Below, in pieces: positions 61,910 through 64,000 of a DNA stretch of 64,000 bases. Under the pieces are notes generated by a model. The model was not told the origin of the DNA. It worked only from the letters and a program-made list of their open reading frames with translations, and searched no databases. Within the stretch, counting starts at the first letter, position 1; each line of letters begins with the position of its first letter. Source of the stretch: Ephemerocybe angulata (Eukaryota > Basidiomycota > Agaricomycetes > Agaricales > Psathyrellaceae); assembly GCA_013368325.1 (NCBI GenBank), contig JAACJK010000002.1, positions 1,178,001-1,242,000 of the forward strand, given 5' to 3'. The translations under genes and the position numbers were made by a program.

Positions 61910-62830
61910 TGGTCAAGGAAGAGCCTGTCGAGCTTGCCCACCGCATCAAGACCGAGGTGGTGAGCTCCCCACCCCTCCATGGTGTTCCTCAGCCCCTTCC
62001 TGCCCATGACCATACCATGGACTACGCAGATGTCCCCGACTCCCAAGAGGTTCCCTTGCCAGCCCCACCCACCATCCCGTACACGCCGGCGAACGCGCTT
62101 GAGCACCCCGCTGTCGAGCCTCCCACTCGCAGAAGGCCGATGATTCGGCGTCGCCTTCCTGCCCAGCCTGACAAAGGGAAGGGTCAGTATATCAGTCCCC
62201 TCGAGGAAGCATCGGTGCAGTCGGGCGGCTCAGGCTCTACGGAGAACGAATCACGTCGACATGGTCGACCGCAACGAAGTAACCCTTTCGTGGGCCCACC
62301 AGCAATGCGACGACACACAAATCCTTTCGCAGCTCAACAAACTGAAACCCGATCTTGGGAGCTTCTACTTTGACTCTCCCTTTACCGTTCCCACTGCGCA
62401 ACCCTCCACCATCGTCTTCCACCAGGGTTCGTCGACTGGTGGATCCACGGGGACCCACAACCACCCAGAGCCAATCACTGGGGTCGTCGAAGCTGTTCCC
62501 ATCACCAACGCTGGCCCCAACAACGGCACCACCGCACCCGGCGTGCCTGCTCTCGCGACTGTGGCCATCACGACTCCCCCGCGTGCTGCACCCCTTCGTG
62601 AGCCCGTATCCCTTCCCGCTCGCCAGCAGCACATCGTCCCAACACGCCAGGAGGTCCGCTGGCTCGAGGATGTTCGCGACGAGCAGCACCGTTTCAAGTT
62701 GTCGATGATGGAGGCGCTGGGTGAATTGATGAAGGAGACGGTGAAAGAAATGATGGATGAAAGGCTTGAGAAGAAAGCGTTGGAGAAAGAGGTCGCGAGG
62801 CTGAAGAAGGAATTGGCCGAACGTGAGTAA
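61910..62830 (+). CDS. Unrecognised protein with Pro-rich N terminus and C-terminal coiled coil
   Basis: The first part is read from MVKEEPVELAHRIKTEVV (ATG 61910) through Pro-rich sequence to RRRPMIRRRLPAQPDKGK and on to NPFVGPPAMRRHTNPFAAQQ, where the frame closes at 62373. The second part is in another frame from 62261 to 62830. It ends in an obvious coiled coil (LMKETVKEMMDERLEKKALE, then KEVARLKKELAERE). A splice or frameshift between about 62185 and 62373 must join them, but I cannot choose the site. An in-frame ATG at 61804 would extend the start. Function unknown; a structural or gag-like role is only a guess. Confidence 0.5.
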
Positions 62831-62950
62831 AAGCATGTATGTCGAATGAAGTAAATCTAGTCTATATTGTCCATGAGTATCGTAAAAAGGCCCTAGACTA
62901 CAAAAATGAATGCAAGTTCTACTCTAAATGTTCTAGCAAAGGCGTGAATA

Positions 62951-64000
62951 TCATCGAGGGGCCGGGGATTGAGGCGGAGGATGCGGCTGCACACGGACAG
63001 TCGTTTGGAAGGAAGGATGAGGCGAAGGGGGCAGTAATTGGGCTCCATACGGCGAATGGTATGGCGAAGGAATGGGTGGTGGGGCCTGATAAGGTGCAGT
63101 GGGTGGGTGGGCAGTCGGCAAAGGTAGAGGGTAGGGTGCTGAGTGAGGAGGTGCGCCAAGAACCGGCGGGTGAGCATGAAGGGGGTGAAGGGGCCGCGGC
63201 TGGTGTGGAGGTCGAATATTGATGAAGTGGGCATACGGATTGGATGGCCCTGCACCTGCACTACTTGAGCCGTACCGGAGGTTCTGTACTCGGTCTGGTG
63301 CTGGTGGTAATGCGACCGTGGAAGGGAGGACCGGAGTTTGCAGTGGTGGAGCAGGCCCGGGTGTAGCAGGTGCTCGCTGCTGCGCTGCTGTAGCGATATT
63401 GGCGGCAGCGGTTGCGGCTGAGGCCATGCGAGATCGCTGCACTCGGAGTGCGTATGCTGCCTCTGCACTTTGAGTAATAGTCTCCTCTCGGGGGAGCAGA
63501 GGAGCGGCGAGGCTGAACGGTTGAAGGTGAATTGCGTCTCGCATCTGGTTGGTGTTCAACACAAGTCGATCAAGGGGATTGACGTGGACAATAGTGCTGC
63601 GTGTCTGTTCAGAGACTGCTCGCTCTTGTGGAACATTGGCCGTCCCCGTCGCACCACACTTGAGCACAGCACACGCATGTTGGGCGTTGACCGTGCACAG
63701 CAAGTCCTGTGGCGTTGATTTGGGGTCAGTGTTTGGGCCAAGACTCACAAGATAACTGACTCACCTCGTACCGCACTAGCGCCCAGCTGCCCTCTCGCTC
63801 GAGATCAGGGAGTCCATAGCGGTTGAGTGGATGAGGTATAGTGCGCAAGGTAAAGCGCTCGAGGAGGATGGCATCGGGTTTCGTCGACGTGCTATTGATC
63901 AGCTGGAGGATCTCCTTGACTCGCCCGATGTACTTCCCACCCTCTGCTTGACTTGCAATGACAAAGTGGCCAGGGGAACACTTATCCCCGCCTTGAAGCT
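62951..64000 (-). CDS. Large unrecognised protein, C-terminal part (runs off the right edge)
   Basis: From the right edge the minus strand reads SFKAGDKCSPGHFVIASQAE, GGKYIGRVKEILQLINS and ILLERFTLRTIPHPLNRYGL to LVRYE. A GT-AG intron (about 63706-63764) leads to DLLCTVNAQHACAVLKCGAT and TIVHVNPLDRLVLNTNQM. A long Pro/His/Tyr-rich disordered tail ends at 62951. The module with IGRV-EIL, HP-LN and V-N-QH-C resembles the C-terminal part of large Agaricomycete proteins often found next to KDZ-type transposons; this is from memory of the family pattern and needs a profile search. The intron is shown by the better reading through LVRYE|DLLCTV than through the unspliced frame. Confidence 0.6.

Overview
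The window is nuclear DNA of a filamentous basidiomycete, almost certainly an Agaricomycete. Nearly every gene is broken by many 48-75 bp GT-AG introns. The gene families are those expanded in mushrooms: FunK1 kinases, MYND-finger proteins, Zn2Cys6 factors with a coiled coil, GMC oxidoreductases and small secreted DUF4360 proteins. I resolved most exon-intron structures by hand. For the MYND, FunK1, GMC, MPDU1-like, 7-kb two-exon and DUF4360 genes the summed exon lengths are divisible by three.

Layout. 1-6.4 kb: tandem MYND-finger genes on the minus strand (one running off the left edge, two complete, plus one C-terminal remnant at a duplication junction). 7.0-8.6 kb: a two-exon protein of unknown function. 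9.8-13.7 kb: a secreted GMC oxidoreductase with a long noncoding leader. 14.2-23.9 kb: an MPDU1-like PQ-loop gene and a Zn2Cys6 regulator, followed by a second copy of the regulator joined to a broken piece of the MPDU1 gene that itself carries a solo LTR. 25.9-31.5 kb: two convergent FunK1 kinases, one with a changed catalytic loop. 31.6-35 kb: a broken MYND gene whose upstream region holds a 1.84-kb insertion. 36.4-43.1 kb: a gene-poor stretch with two arrays of repeated intron-like cassettes on the plus strand. 43.5-47.9 kb: two convergent complete MYND genes whose stop codons are 22 bp apart. 48.6-49.5 kb: a seven-exon DUF4360 secreted protein. 51.0-56.3 kb: a 16-exon Vps10/sortilin-type sorting receptor. 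57-64 kb: minisatellite, direct repeats and three lineage-specific genes I cannot name, the last running off the right edge.

The core genes (Vps10 receptor, MPDU1-like protein) are housekeeping secretory-pathway functions. The rest is a rapidly duplicating accessory region: the MYND family is present as six copies or pieces, the regulator as two copies, and the kinases as two divergent copies. The most unusual feature is the pair of intron-cassette arrays. In one, a three-exon module is tandemly duplicated with exon lengths of 36, 27/28 and 54 nt kept in both copies, although no protein-coding frame is shared.
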